From NCBI GenBank assembly GCA_012861695.1, contig JAAOOA010000586.1, forward strand, positions 124,001-188,000: a stretch of DNA of 64,000 nt, written 5' to 3'. Below are positions 49,501-58,900 of this stretch, in pieces. Source of the DNA: Trematomus loennbergii (lineage: Eukaryota > Chordata > Actinopteri > Perciformes > Nototheniidae). The notes beneath the pieces were generated by a model that did not search any database, was not told the origin of the DNA, and saw only the letters and a list, made by a program, of their open reading frames with translations. Both the position numbers and the translations under genes were made by a program. Within the stretch, counting starts at the first letter, position 1; every line of letters starts with the position of its first letter.

Positions 49501-52500
49501 CAGTTAAGGCGAGTACGGCAAATAAAAGTTGTAACAAGCAGTAGTGCTGAGCAAAGTGACTAGAACGCAACCACACTTGTAAAAAAAAACACGCTTTATA
49601 AAGTCAGGCAACACTAACCAGGCTTCGTGTGATTCTGTTTATTTGTACCTTACTTTGACCATCCGTTCGCTGTTATTGATCATTGTGGAGAGCAGGCACA
49701 CGTTTTGTTTGTTATTATAGCAGCTCTCGGATGGAATCAATACATGGGCTGCACAGGTTGTCATGTCCGACTATCACAAGTAGAATCATAATGAAAAATA
49801 CGCCGGTAAAAAGTGCCTGTAGAAAACGGCTTAGCAAGTAGTCAGTTTAGCTTCGGTTGCTATGCTAACATCACCCATGTTATACCAGAGAAACTTTCAT
49901 AACAGCGTTGTGATGCCAAACAGCGTCAATTCAGGCTGACACACATTCACTTAAGGGGAACTGGGGATATGTATCAGCTCAGCTGCTTGTGTGACAGTCC
50001 AACCCAGTCTCACGGCATTTCGTGTTATTAGTCACGAAATTAATTTAATCTATTGATTCGTGTTCACCAACACGATTTTCACCTTTTTTTCGTGTCACAC
50101 AGAACGATTTTAAAAGCAATGTATTTCTATTGGTAGTATGTTTCGTGCCTGCAACACGTCTATTTGTCCGGTCGGGTCTTGGAAGACCAGAAGCTGTGTG
50201 GTTCATAAAACATGTTCTTACTCAATATCTTACCCTAAGCCTAACCCTATCCCTTTTATTTTAAATTGTATAATGTCTGAGTATTTTTGCCGTCAGTGAG
50301 GAAAAGAAATGGGGCTCAGAGCCTCAGAATACTGAAATCTGTATTTTATGTCATCTTCTGCGTCCGTTGGGCAGAAAATCAGCGACGTAAACTGTGACGT
50401 CATGACGCATCAGCGGCAGCACCAGTCGGGCTCTGAGCGGTGTGAACAGAGCGGGAGCGGAACCGAAGAACCGGTTCTGAACCAGAAAAGCTCTAGCACG
50501 GAGCTAGAACGGGAAAAGCCTTGGTGTGAAAGGGGTATGAGTGCAGCTGTGCTGTCGTCTGACCACACCCGAACCTGTTTTGAAACCGGTTTTGTGGCTT
50601 TTACCCTGGGTCTGTAGGCCGGTTCCAGCAGAACAGTGAGGTGGTCAGAGAGGCCGATGTGGGGGAGGGGGGATGCCTTGTATGCTCCTTTGATGTTGGT
50701 ATGGACCAGGTCTAATGTGTTTTTTCCCCTGGTTGGAAAATCAACATGCTGATATATTTTAGGCAGCACAGTTTTTAAGTTAGCGTGGTTGAAGTCTCCA
50801 GCTACGATGAGAAGGCCGTCTGGGTGTGCTGTCTGTTGCTCACTGATGGCTCTGTAGAGTACACTGAGGCCCCGGCTCCACGAGGACAAATACGGCAAAA
50901 CGCATCGGAGTAACGCAAATGCAACCGCAAAAAACCTTCCGTCCCCACGCAATATACACCGGATTGTGTCAAGCTCCACGAGACGGCTCCGTTTACATCC
51001 AAACGCTGGAAAAGCTGCAGTACATATGCCGAACCTGTACGTGGCGCTGTAACTTCCTCCACAAAAGCAGCAACTTCCTCCACAAAAGCAGCGAAGAAGA
51101 ATGGTTGTCATGGCTGCACTTCTGTGTATTCTCCGCGGTGGGGGCCGACAGAACCGGGCAACGTGTGTTAAAGTTTAAATCTTCCGGACAAAATTATAAA
51201 GTGCCGGTCAAAGGTCTTCATTGTTATTTATTGAGCTTTAAAACAAATGAATAACGACGATATCATGATATATAATCATCAAATACACGGAGCCTGTCTC
51301 TTTTTCCTCTCTTCTCACAGCGTCAGTGTCTGTCTCATGCAGCAGCTGATCCTGTAATGATGACTCGACAGTAAAAATAAACATATTTATAACAAGTTTA
51401 GGTAGTTTGAGAGGTAATTAAAATAGCTAAGGGTGATGATCTGACTTGAAGTGTGTGTTTTGCTCCCGCTGCATCACAGCGGCAGGAGCTGCGTGTCTCC
51501 GTCCTGTCAGATTAGACTTCACTCGCGTTTATGTCCATATCGAGATAAAGATAAATAATCTGAATTCAAGGAGGAGCTCCTGTAGATGTTGCACAAAGAA
51601 CTGTAGCATGGTCAGTAGCGACTGGAGCACGATAGCAACCCTGCGGGGGAGAGGCGGGGCTATGAAAACGAATGACCGTATAGGCGACTCCACGGCCCCG
51701 TTGGACCCCCCAGAGCGCTCTGTTCCCAGATCTATCCACCTTTGGACCCGTTGTCGTTTGCGGGGTCTGTTTCTACGTTTCCCTTACGGCGTCGTGGAGC
51801 TTAGAGGGCTATACGCATGAGAAATATGCGGATTCAACCAGTTTTCGTCCTCGTGGAGCCGGGGCCTGAGTGCCTCCTCTATACCCTCGCTGCTGGGGCC
51901 AGGCGGGAGATAAACAGCCACAACAAAAATCGCTGTAAACTCACTCAGCAGGTAGCACTCCCAGTTGCAGTAACACCTGAATGCTTTTTTTAATACAGCT
52001 TACCCTCGTTCTTTGTTTCGTTCTGCACCTTCACCTCAACGTACACAGTTTCCTCAGCTCTCTTTTCTGAAAGGTCAAAGGAAATGCACATGCTCAGGGT
52101 TTTATTTTGTGAATAAATGAGAAGGACTTCAAAAGGCTGCTTTCATTGTTTGATAAAGCAGAAAAATTGCCTTACGATGATTGATTTATTGCAAAAAGGG
52201 AGTTTTTTCCTCAAAGTGCATTAAAATGGGCAGCTTCAAAATGATGAGATTGTCTTCAGGTATTGTATCATGCCGTTTAAAAATGGAAACGACATGATAT
52301 GGGAAACTCTCAACAGATAACTAGCTCACTTCGCAATTTCCTCACTGGTTTTAAATAGATGTGTTCGTGATGATATACCTCCAGTGTGAGTCGCTAAATT
52401 TTAATTAAAATACCCAACAAATGACCATCAGTTTGAATCTTTTTAAGAGTTAAAGAAATATTCATTGAAGTTAAACTGAAATAGGATGAGGTGTTCAACT

Positions 52501-53007
52501 ACTCTAGATTTAAAAGTGTTTTTTCAACGTAGTATACATGAATAAAGAAGGCTTATTTCTACCAAAAATGTGCATTGATGAACCAAGGAAACTCATATTA
52601 TTAAAACCTAGATGCAAAATAGCGATGATGAGTTTTATTGGTTAATTTGTAGTGAAAAGTTTACACTCAACATTGTGATTTTGAAAAACATGAATTCAAA
52701 TGTGCTGGGTTAGTTAAAACTCTGTTCTTCACCCACACTAAACAATTAAAAAAACTGGTAAAAAGGTAAATTATTTACAGATTTTTCATGTTTCTGGTTT
52801 CACATTTCAATTACAGGACATTAAAAACTTTGGATTGAAGTATTCAACATTGCATTGATCACCTTAACAAAGAGGCTCTGATTCAAATCATCAGCAGGAA
52901 GTTAAAGTTGTTAATGTTAAATAACTAAACTTACCCGCAGGTGGAGGATTGTTGCTGGCTTTGAACACGCCAGAAGCGTAGTGCACTTCCTCCTCTCCCT
53001 CCGCCAT
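24119..53007 (-). CDS. Unit III: C-type-lectin-like type II receptor with ITSM tail (predicted, 7 exons)
   Basis: Exons in transcript order: 52935-53007, 33443-33505 (or an alternative copy), 32005-32094, 24805-25056, 24561-24724, 24319-24422, 24119-24242. All boundaries are GT-AG, all phases match, and the total is 870 nt including TAA (289 residues). The product has a 45-residue cytoplasmic tail (VHYASG, then TVYDNV), one membrane span, an 84-residue neck rich in coiled-coil heptads, and a CTLD with [16 protein letters not shown] and WICQKK. The EPN/QPD and WND calcium-ligand motifs of sugar-binding lectins are absent (WYSASC stands in the WND position), so calcium-independent, possibly protein ligands are likely, as in NK-type receptors. 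The TxYxxV motif suggests SH2-adaptor signalling. The weak point is the 7-kb intron between membrane and neck exons, which is full of transposons; two adjacent partial genes are the alternative. I cannot name the ortholog (CD209/CLEC4/KLR-like). Confidence 0.6.
24319..24422 (-). CDS. Unit III CTLD exon 2
   Basis: 104 nt, phase 0 in and phase 2 out. It contains the WIGL hydrophobic core motif ([19 protein letters not shown]) and has a GTAAGA donor. Confidence 0.75.
24561..24724 (-). CDS. Unit III CTLD exon 1
   Basis: 164 nt with a TTTCAG acceptor. It encodes the CQPCQHGW stub, SCYLYND and [20 protein letters not shown], the standard N-terminal half of a CTLD with the first disulphide cysteines. 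Confidence 0.75.
24805..25056 (-). CDS. Unit III coiled-coil neck exon
   Basis: 252 nt from a TTTTGCAG acceptor to a GTATG donor. It is rich in Asn/Lys/Gln/Leu heptads (repeated QELETQ and QELETK) and ends with [11 protein letters not shown]. The neck would set receptor height and oligomerisation. Confidence 0.7.
25060..25645. other. Intron sequence, nothing recognised
   Basis: Simple A/T-rich intron of Unit III with no repeat ends or exons seen. Confidence 0.4.
25650..27794. mobile_element. C1: TTAA-flanked DNA transposon, 2.1 kb
   Basis: The ends are AGCTCCCATGTCATG and CATGACATGGGCCCT, flanked by TTAA (25646-25649 and 27795-27798). An inverted second copy is C2 (34818-36707) and a truncated third is C3 (56636-57010). 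An internal hairpin sits at about 25846-25885 ('ggtaccgc' arms). No transposase frame is visible. Piggybac-type mobilisation is inferred from TTAA only. Confidence 0.8.
27940..31001. mobile_element. A2: long-inverted-repeat transposon with 7-bp target duplication
   Basis: The ends are CAACACATCCTCACTCC and GGAGTGAGGATGTGTTG. The arms (about 27940-28258 and 30688-31001) are some 315 bp and nearly identical. CATATCA flanks the element at 27933-27939 and 31002-31008. The loop contains a GT microsatellite and a block (29200-30192) shared with A1 and A3. It is inserted in the LINE 3' end. Confidence 0.85.
28411..28612. repeat. (GT)n microsatellite in A2 loop
   Basis: About 200 bp of GT with single-base interruptions. 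Confidence 0.95.
32005..32094 (-). CDS. Unit III transmembrane exon
   Basis: 90 nt, phase 1 in and out. The acceptor is a CAGCAG (NAGNAG) pair, so one residue could be optional. It encodes basic GHRRFQH, then a hydrophobic span ([19 protein letters not shown]). The donor is GTAAGT. A damaged second copy of its 5' end lies at 46345-46385. Confidence 0.75.
32100..33440. other. Intron of Unit III with hAT MITE
   Basis: About 32759-33200 is a copy of a common teleost hAT repeat (it starts CAGTGGTAGAATGTTAC and contains 'acttgtactttacttgagta'). The flanking intron is duplicated at 46386-47013. Confidence 0.55.
33443..33505 (-). CDS. ITSM tail exon, copy X1 (TVYDNV)
   Basis: 63 nt with a TTTCAG acceptor and a GTAAGT donor, phase 1 both ends. 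It encodes [27 protein letters not shown] fits TxYxx(V/I). The YDN core could also bind a Grb2-type SH2 domain. It is the copy closest to the intact membrane exon. Confidence 0.7.
34818..36707. mobile_element. C2: TTAA-flanked transposon, inverted copy of C1
   Basis: It runs from AGGGCCCATGTCATGG to GCATGACATGGGAGCT, with TTAA at 34814-34817 and 36708-36711. It matches C1 along most of its length in reverse orientation, including the internal hairpin (about 36494-36525). Confidence 0.8.
36712..37900. mobile_element. I-element: another TTAA-flanked MITE, 1.19 kb
   Basis: It starts GGCGAGACACCCCAGG and ends CCTGCCGTGTCTCGCC, between TTAA at 36708-36711 (shared with C2) and 37901-37904. No frame resembles a transposase. 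A single copy was seen in the window. Confidence 0.75.
39487..39850. mobile_element. hAT-like fragment ('gtgtcaaactcaa' type)
   Basis: 'cagggggtgtcaaactcaa' followed by 'gcgggccacat' is the usual start of a widespread vertebrate hAT family. 'gcgggccaaatcaaataggc' near 39798 would be its other side. The right terminus was not located. Confidence 0.5.
39871..40230. repeat. 61-bp tandem array with dimeric (A-B) higher order
   Basis: Six units begin near 39871, 39932, 39993, 40054, 40114 and 40174. Odd units read 'ttatttagttaaataaaagc' and even units 'ttaatttgttaaataaaaac', so the amplified unit is a dimer of about 121 bp present three times. The motif 'catggtgatgttttgtaaat' also occurs once in B1 (about 12310-12330, reverse) and at 41620, so the array grew from B-element sequence. 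Confidence 0.85.
40505..41165. repeat. Direct repeat pair plus small palindromic MITE inside B2
   Basis: 40508-40700 ('cactacccgatccg', 'actgcgcatgtgcgagatgg', 'ttggggttaagtacattgtc') is repeated at 40851-40910 and 41047-41165. The interruption at about 40816-40943 is bounded by AAGTGTCCTAGTTGGGTTGC and its reverse complement. Confidence 0.6.
43373..44530. mobile_element. D2: piggyBac-like TTAA MITE in A3
   Basis: It starts CCTCTTAAGCCCTGAGCC and ends GTGCTTAAGAGG, with TTAA at 43369-43372 and 44531-44534. Empty sites are at 1933-1936 in A1 and 29220-29223 in A2. Confidence 0.85.
45958..46020 (-). CDS. ITSM tail exon, copy X2 (TVYDEV)
   Basis: 63 nt, same phases as X1, CCAG acceptor and GTAAGT donor intact. 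It encodes a [11 protein letters not shown] core followed by KVQNETKNE. Open and splice-competent. It may be an alternative exon of Unit III or a relic of a second gene. The A3 end lies directly downstream in transcript sense. Confidence 0.6.
46345..46385 (-). pseudogene. Truncated second copy of the Unit III membrane exon
   Basis: The acceptor CTCAG and the first roughly 40 nt ([13 protein letters not shown]) match 32094 downward. The sequence then switches to intron 1 text ('agatatatcatcacg'), removing most of the span and the donor. It marks a tandem-duplication breakpoint. Confidence 0.7.
47671..48849 (-). pseudogene. L2 LINE reverse transcriptase
   Basis: 392 codons open. Recognisable in order: [20 protein letters not shown] (fingers), [46 protein letters not shown] (catalytic Asp), [17 protein letters not shown], and FADDTTVVG (the catalytic DD pair). 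The frame then shifts, and the C-terminal part continues in another frame at 47396-47674. The enzyme would drive target-primed reverse transcription of the LINE RNA. Dead because of the shift and the upstream insertions. Confidence 0.85.
48963..49300 (-). pseudogene. L2 LINE endonuclease-RT linker fragment
   Basis: Frame with [20 protein letters not shown] and [19 protein letters not shown], typical of the region between endonuclease and RT in fish L2 ORF2. It is cut at its 5' side by element G. Confidence 0.65.
49301..50535. mobile_element. G: TA-flanked MITE inserted in the LINE
   Basis: The ends are CCCCATTCACACCAACGG and CCTTGGTGTGAAAGGGG, with TA at 49299-49300 and 50536-50537. A different repeat fragment ('aacccagtctcacggcattt') starts inside at about 49998. 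No transposase. Confidence 0.75.
50538..51950 (-). pseudogene. L2 LINE endonuclease fragment
   Basis: The minus frame reads [20 protein letters not shown], then (after F) [39 protein letters not shown] and [15 protein letters not shown], matching the C-terminal half of the apurinic-type endonuclease of fish L2 elements. The N-terminal half is missing through 5' truncation. Confidence 0.75.
50868..51866. mobile_element. F: 1-kb MITE with TGA duplication, inserted in the LINE
   Basis: The ends are GGCCCCGGCTCCACGAGGAC and GTCCTCGTGGAGCCGGGGCC, with TGA at 50865-50867 and 51867-51869. Removing it rejoins the LINE frame (EEALSVLYRA). The 3-bp TNA duplication would fit PIF/Harbinger. The inner part is related to 15330-15560 in B1. 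Confidence 0.75.
52004..52066 (-). CDS. ITSM tail exon, copy X3 (TVYVEV)
   Basis: 63 nt, CTTTCAG acceptor, GTAAGC donor, phases as in X1 and X2. It encodes [21 protein letters not shown] and is the copy nearest the start exon. Confidence 0.65.
52070..52934. other. Intron 1 of Unit III
   Basis: Its first 310 bases are the ancestral form of the sequence following X1 (33510-33814) and X2 (46025-46340). Beyond that I see no repeat or exon. Confidence 0.5.
52935..53007 (-). CDS. Unit III start exon
   Basis: ATG at 53007 opens [20 protein letters not shown] and PPPA, then a GTAAGT donor, phase 1. The acidic tail carries one tyrosine (VHYASG), not a full ITIM. No in-frame upstream ATG was seen nearby. 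The only other start exons in the window belong to Units I, II and V and are of a different type. Confidence 0.7.
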
Positions 53008-53244
53008 CACTACAGCCGCTCTGTTGAGCCCTCTCTGACTCGTAGACGGAGAAGTGTTGCTCTAATTAAACCTCTGGACATCGCAATAGGAGAACTGGTT
53101 GTTCCCTCTCTTCTGTTGAAGTCTGTCTCTCAGCCTTCAAATGAACCACTTCTGCTTTTGGTCGAGAAGTTAATTTGCATCGCTTGACGTGACTGAACAT
53201 GGACCTTAGAAAGAAATAGTGTGTTCTTGTTTTCTATGGAAATG

Positions 53245-53262
53245 CACACACACACACACACA

Positions 53263-53349
<87 letters not shown>
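53245..53349. repeat. (CA)n microsatellite
   Basis: About 105 bp of CA with interruptions, roughly 240 bp upstream of the Unit III start codon. Confidence 0.95.
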
Positions 53350-53350
<1 letters not shown>

Positions 53351-53414
53351 AGGAGAGTCATGGAGAACAGTAGTCAGACTGACACTGAGAAGGTATGTCA
53401 TCAGGGCCCATTAA

Positions 53415-54150
53415 GGGCGCATTTCCACTGCAGCGCGTAGCACGGTTTAAGCGTGCCGTGCAAAACCCGACCCATTTTTTGTTACGTTTCCACTAGGGGT
53501 AGTTCCGGCTAACGGTACTGTTTCACAGTTTTTCTGGCTCTCCAAAATCCAAGTTCTTTCCGGGTCAACAACCGGGCTGAATATGCTAAACTAGTGAGAG
53601 AATCGCTGGCAAGGAGGCTACAACTACAACAAAATGAACATATTTACCGTGATTTAATTGTAATACACGTTTCAAAATGATGCCGAAGTAACAACATACT
53701 GATACCGGTTAGTACATACCATGAATTAATGCTTTGACAAGTCTGCAGACAGACGGCAGGCGAAAAACCTTTTAAAATGTGTGTTTTCTGAATGGAGATC
53801 GGCTAAGCTAACGCAGTATATGCTCCGACCGTCCACACTCACAACAACGGCCTACAGACATAAACAAACCTGTACTCGCCATGACACAGACAGTCTGTGG
53901 TTTGTACTTGTTTAACTGTTGTCTAGTTTCTGAACGATATGAGGAGCTGTGAGCTCTGAGTGCTAACAGCTAACGGCTGATGTTGGTTTTGTGTTGAAGA
54001 TGACGTCACGGCTCCGCCTACACTGCGTTGCTATAGTTACTGCCCCAGTTCCTAAACTGTAATGGAAACGCAGCATAAAGTGAGCCTGGCCTACCAAGGC
54101 CTAACTATACCATACTAAGCCGTGCGAGGCCCTGCAGTGGAAATGCGCCA
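53415..54150. mobile_element. M: PIF/Harbinger-like MITE
   Basis: It starts GGGCGCATTTCCACTGCAG and ends CTGCAGTGGAAATGCGCC, with TAA at 53412-53414 and 54151-54153. A TAA/TTA duplication with GGGC-type ends fits PIF/Harbinger. It sits in the 5' flank of Unit III. Confidence 0.7.
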
Positions 54151-55400
54151 TAAAAGGCCTGAACTCTTCCTCACTTATTACTAATCACAACACGTCACCT
54201 CTGCAGGACTTCAGATCAGATTAGATTATCTTCATGTGAACAGTAGGGAGGGATTACAAATAAAATGTAATGAGCTGACACGCTCTGGAAACAGAGGCAG
54301 ACAAATAACCCCCAGCTGATCATGCCTAACAGGAACACTTAAATGTAAGACACAGACAAAGGTTTTTCTTCCATGATGTCCATGTTGACTATCTGTTGGT
54401 CTTCTGTGTTATTAAAAGCATGTATCGTGTGAAAACAATGATGCCGTTCATCTTTGTATCTAGCTTTGCAAGCATGCAAATTAAATCCAGTGTCAACAAC
54501 ATGCTGATGAGTGTATGTCCAATGACAAAGAAAGCCTCAATGTTCCTGCAGACCAGTTCAACAAGTTATTGCTTTACAGGAATAGAAACAGCATTAAAAA
54601 CAATAACATAATCAGAGCTTTGGGGAATGTTGATCTGTCATACTTGGGTACAGCATTTGTGTTAAAAAATATAAATGTGCAAATATGAAACATACATGTC
54701 AATATCCCCTTGCAGCTGAACTGTCAATACCCCAAAACATATTCTTAGATATAAAATACCTAATTTTGAGTTATCTAGACTTAATTAACACTTATAATTT
54801 AATGTCTTGTTACATAAGAATAGATCATATTTGTTAAGTGTTATTATGGGAGAATTACTATTCTTGTGGTACTGCTGCCTTATTAGGCCCATATTGAGCA
54901 GAGCATATTAAGACCAAAACTCATGTACACCAACTTCCTTACTTGCAATAACTAAGCACTAATTAGAGGGTTATTGAGGAAAAACTCTCAACTAATGGCC
55001 TATTACTTGTAGAATATGGTCATGGAGAATAAGGCATTAATAAGTGTTTTATAATGACGAATAAAGAGCCAATATACTGCTAATATGCATGTTAATTAAC
55101 AACTAGTTGATGGTGAATTTGTGGACCTTAATATAAAGTGTTACCAAATATCATATTGCCTTAGTGTTACTTTGTGAGGAAATAACTACAACACTGTGTG
55201 ACAGTAATTTTATTTAACATCAGACTCAAACATGAATTAGCTTCTAGATAAATCACACACATAACTCTCATCGCTACATATTAAAATGTATGACATCACA
55301 ATACAAATGCTTAAGAAAACAGCTCTGAGCTAATTATGTTCAAATCAAAGATCTTGGCCAAATAAAGCAGCATTTAAAAAAACTAAATTGAGCAAGTGTT
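54151..55400. other. Intergenic; dispersed repeat, no gene
   Basis: 54830-55150 ('ggttattgaggaaaaactct', 'aaggcattaataagtgtttt', ending 'aaagtgttacca') looks like a widespread teleost repeat of uncertain class. I see no exon in the remainder. Confidence 0.4.
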
Positions 55401-55407
55401 GGTCCTT

Positions 55408-55917
55408 TTATATCAAATGATCACTATATACTGATATGATAAATGAGGTTACTGCATCTCTGAAAAAGTAAAAGAAAAGCATATGTAAGAGTACAAGTAT
55501 GACTGCAGATAGAGCTTTCTTCTGGCAGATCCATTGTCGTTTCTCTTCACAGCTCACTGATGACCATGTTTTTATGCGCAAGACAGAGATTGCACAGTGA
55601 CCCTCAGTAGGTGGGTCTATCCAGGAGCTGAGGAAAAACAGGAAGTTTAGATCAAGGCTGATAGATTTTTATGATTCAAAATGTTTAGTAATGTGTCTCT
55701 TACCTATTAGTCAGATCACTTCCATCTTCCCACTTCCATTTCCCGTTTTCAACTCTCAGACCAGTCCAGCTTCCAATAGTTGATATACTGTAATAATTGA
55801 TGATGTTCTGACAACAGAGAAACAGTCATCAGGTATTTAAATACAATACTCAAATCAACATGTTATGACATAGATTTATAGGTATGGAATGTAGGTAGAT
55901 AGATAGATAGATAGATG

Positions 55918-55961
<44 letters not shown>

Positions 55962-58900
55962 CTTTTTCATGACATAATTGTGTTACCTTTTCAGTTAGAT
56001 TATGTGCAGCAGCCAGATCTGCATTAAGCGCACTGCAGTATTCTCGAGCTTCTTCCCAGGTTAACCGCTCTGTAGGCCCAACATCATTGAACGAATAGCA
56101 GCTCGGCTCACGGTATCTCCAGTTCTTCTCACATGGTCGACACTGTGTCACTGAAACAACAGAGACCAACCCATTATCCACATCATGACTGCTTTGAAAT
56201 TGTGATCATTATTATTTATTTGTCGGGATATATATTTGTTAAATGGCAAAAAATAAAGCACATTTCAACAACAAGGCACTTTAAAGTACTGTTAAAAAAT
56301 AATTAAAGGAGTAAACCATAATGCAAAACAAACACATTATATAATGACATTTAAACTAGTGATGTCAATCGATAAAAAGTTTTAATCACGATATTCACTA
56401 AAACGACTAATCACGATTAACCACAAGTTAAAACTATTAGTATTTACTTGTATTTTGGAGGTTAATAAAACAAATACAGGTGTGGTGTTGTAACACATGG
56501 GAGGGTTTCTTACTTTATTATAACATTTTGCTAAAGCAAATGCTGCTGCTGTGATTGCCCTCTGTGTAACGCGCGATACCCATATGCTCGTATGGCAGTA
56601 TACTGCCATGGCAGTTCTCATATTGCAAGCATTAAAGGTCCCATGTGATGGCCATTTCCACTGATCATAATTCCATTGTTGAGGTATACTAAAATAGATT
56701 TATACTGTGCAATTTTCCAAACTCACATTGGTTTCTCATACAGCATCTCTGTAAAGTATGTGTATTCACCGGTATTCACTCTCTGTCCTAAACGGCTCGT
56801 TGGAGCTCTTGCCCCCCCCTCCCTGTGAGCCCAATGTGCTCCGATTGGTCAGCTCAGCCACTCTGTTCTGATTAGTCAACCACCAGAGAGGCTCCGCCCA
56901 TGTCTAACAGTGCTTTTTTGTCTTATAATGGCGTCGGTACAGCCGTATATTTTATACGCTAACTAACCAAACTGTACCTACAACTGTTGTTATAGAAGAG
57001 TAAGTTATTTTACCTATTTCTTGTATTTGCTTTGTCAAGCCATCCTTCTGTGTTGTCAGCGTCTTGATTTCTGCATTCAGGTCTTTCACGTTGCTTTCTA
57101 AGACAGTATAGGCTTGTGTCAGGTTGTCACACCGGACCGTGAGATTCTCCCGTGTCTCCAGCTCCTGGATTCTTGATGTCAGGTTCAGGATTTCTGCAGT
57201 CTGCTTGGAGTTGTCTTCAGAAAGTTCAGAGGTAACTACAGAGACAGACAGAGGAAGGTGTTGGGCTGTGAAGCTTCTGTTTAAATGTTCTTAACAGACA
57301 TTGAAGAATGGGTTCACATGTTTGAATCTATCTTGAAGCAATAGTCAAGCGCTATGAACATGTGAACAACTGCCTCGTTTAGTGCAAAATTATATTCTAT
57401 TCTATGGGACGTTCTGGTAGTCTACACTACTTGAAATATAAAACACTGAAATACATATTTGCACAGAGCCAATTTGAACATCAGGAAGGATAAGTCACGG
57501 AGCTTACTGATTAACAGGAACAACTTTAAACTGCAGCTTTTTGCCCAATTAGCAACACAAGCAAACACGTTCACACACGCTTCACTTTCACGCCAAATGT
57601 TGGCTTCCTATTGCTAACTTGTGGCAGCAAACGAGAGGGGAGATGTTGGATCGACAGACAGAGTTACAGAGCTTCAGGTCACATTTAATACAAACTGTTG
57701 AACTAACATTCACACAGAAGATACTCACAGTAGATACGAAGACCCATGATGGCTAACAGTATGATCCAACACTGCTATCAGAAGAACAAACCTCAAGCCT
57801 GAAAAATAAGCATTTTGTTAAAAAACCTTAACAAAGGTTTCGAAAGGTTTCAAAGGTTTTAAAGTCATATACACAGATACAGTTTAGTCTAAAAACTGTG
57901 GCCGCTGGTTGGTTAAAACATGTAATATATAAACATATAAAATACTTAAAACCCTTAAGTAGAGCAAGCTCAGGAGTTTAGTAGTCTTATGGCCTACAAT
58001 AATTTAACAGGCTAAGCTAATGCTTTCAATACATTATAAACACACCACAAAAATAGCTTAGCAATTGTAACCTTTGTCACTATCTCACTGTTTTACCTTT
58101 ATGTTTGTTTTTTAAACATGTTAACAGTATTAAATAGTGAAATGTATTGATCAGGCACCTGGAGGGGATGCCTTTTTATCCACGGTTCCTACTGGTGCAG
58201 CTTCTTTTTTGGTGTCCTCTGAAAAAAATAGACGTAAAGTGTTATGTTTTTATGAAGTTTATCAGAATCAGAAACAGGTTTATTTCCAGGTAGGTTGACA
58301 CATACAAGGAATTTGACTTGGTGTTGTGTTGCATACATACATACAAATAAAATAAAACACAGATAGAAAACTATTTTAAGAAAACTATAATAACATACAT
58401 TTTTTTTTTCAATACTAAAATACATATATTTTATATGTAAAACTACTATTGCAGTATTTACATTGAGTATGGTTAAAATCGCAGAAATAGAATTGTAATA
58501 AATTATGTGCAGTAATGAAAAACAAGACATTGTATACATTGTGTGCATTTATGTGAATTTAACTCCCAATATAATCAAACTTAAAAAACCATTGGACAAA
58601 AGATGGATTTTATAATGGCTATCAGCAAACACACTGCTATTGGTGGAAAATACAGTGAAGAAAATAAACCTCCCCTGTTAATATAGAATAAAAAGAGCTG
58701 ATTTAATATTCACATTTTAACCTTCATCACTATTTTATTTAAATGATATGACTGTTAAATAAATCTCATGTTTACTTGTGTTCACAGCTCACCTGGACGC
58801 GTTGCCTTTTTATCCACAGGGCCTTCTGGTGCATTCACATAGTCAGCTTCTTCTGTGATTTCCTCTGGAAGATAAACACATACTGTTTCATCAGATAAGC

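Larger units (their letters stand above)
47014..51950 (-). mobile_element. L2-type LINE, 5'-truncated, interrupted by G and F
   Basis: The minus strand carries the end of an endonuclease domain ([14 protein letters not shown] at the 5' edge; [26 protein letters not shown]), a linker, the reverse transcriptase, and a C-terminal region ([20 protein letters not shown]). The 3' end is aataaagctgactttgac with a TTTGACT tandem tail. The 5-bp repeat GGTAG flanks it (47009-47013 and 51951-51955). The insertion lies in intron sequence between the truncated membrane exon and X3. Confidence 0.85.
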
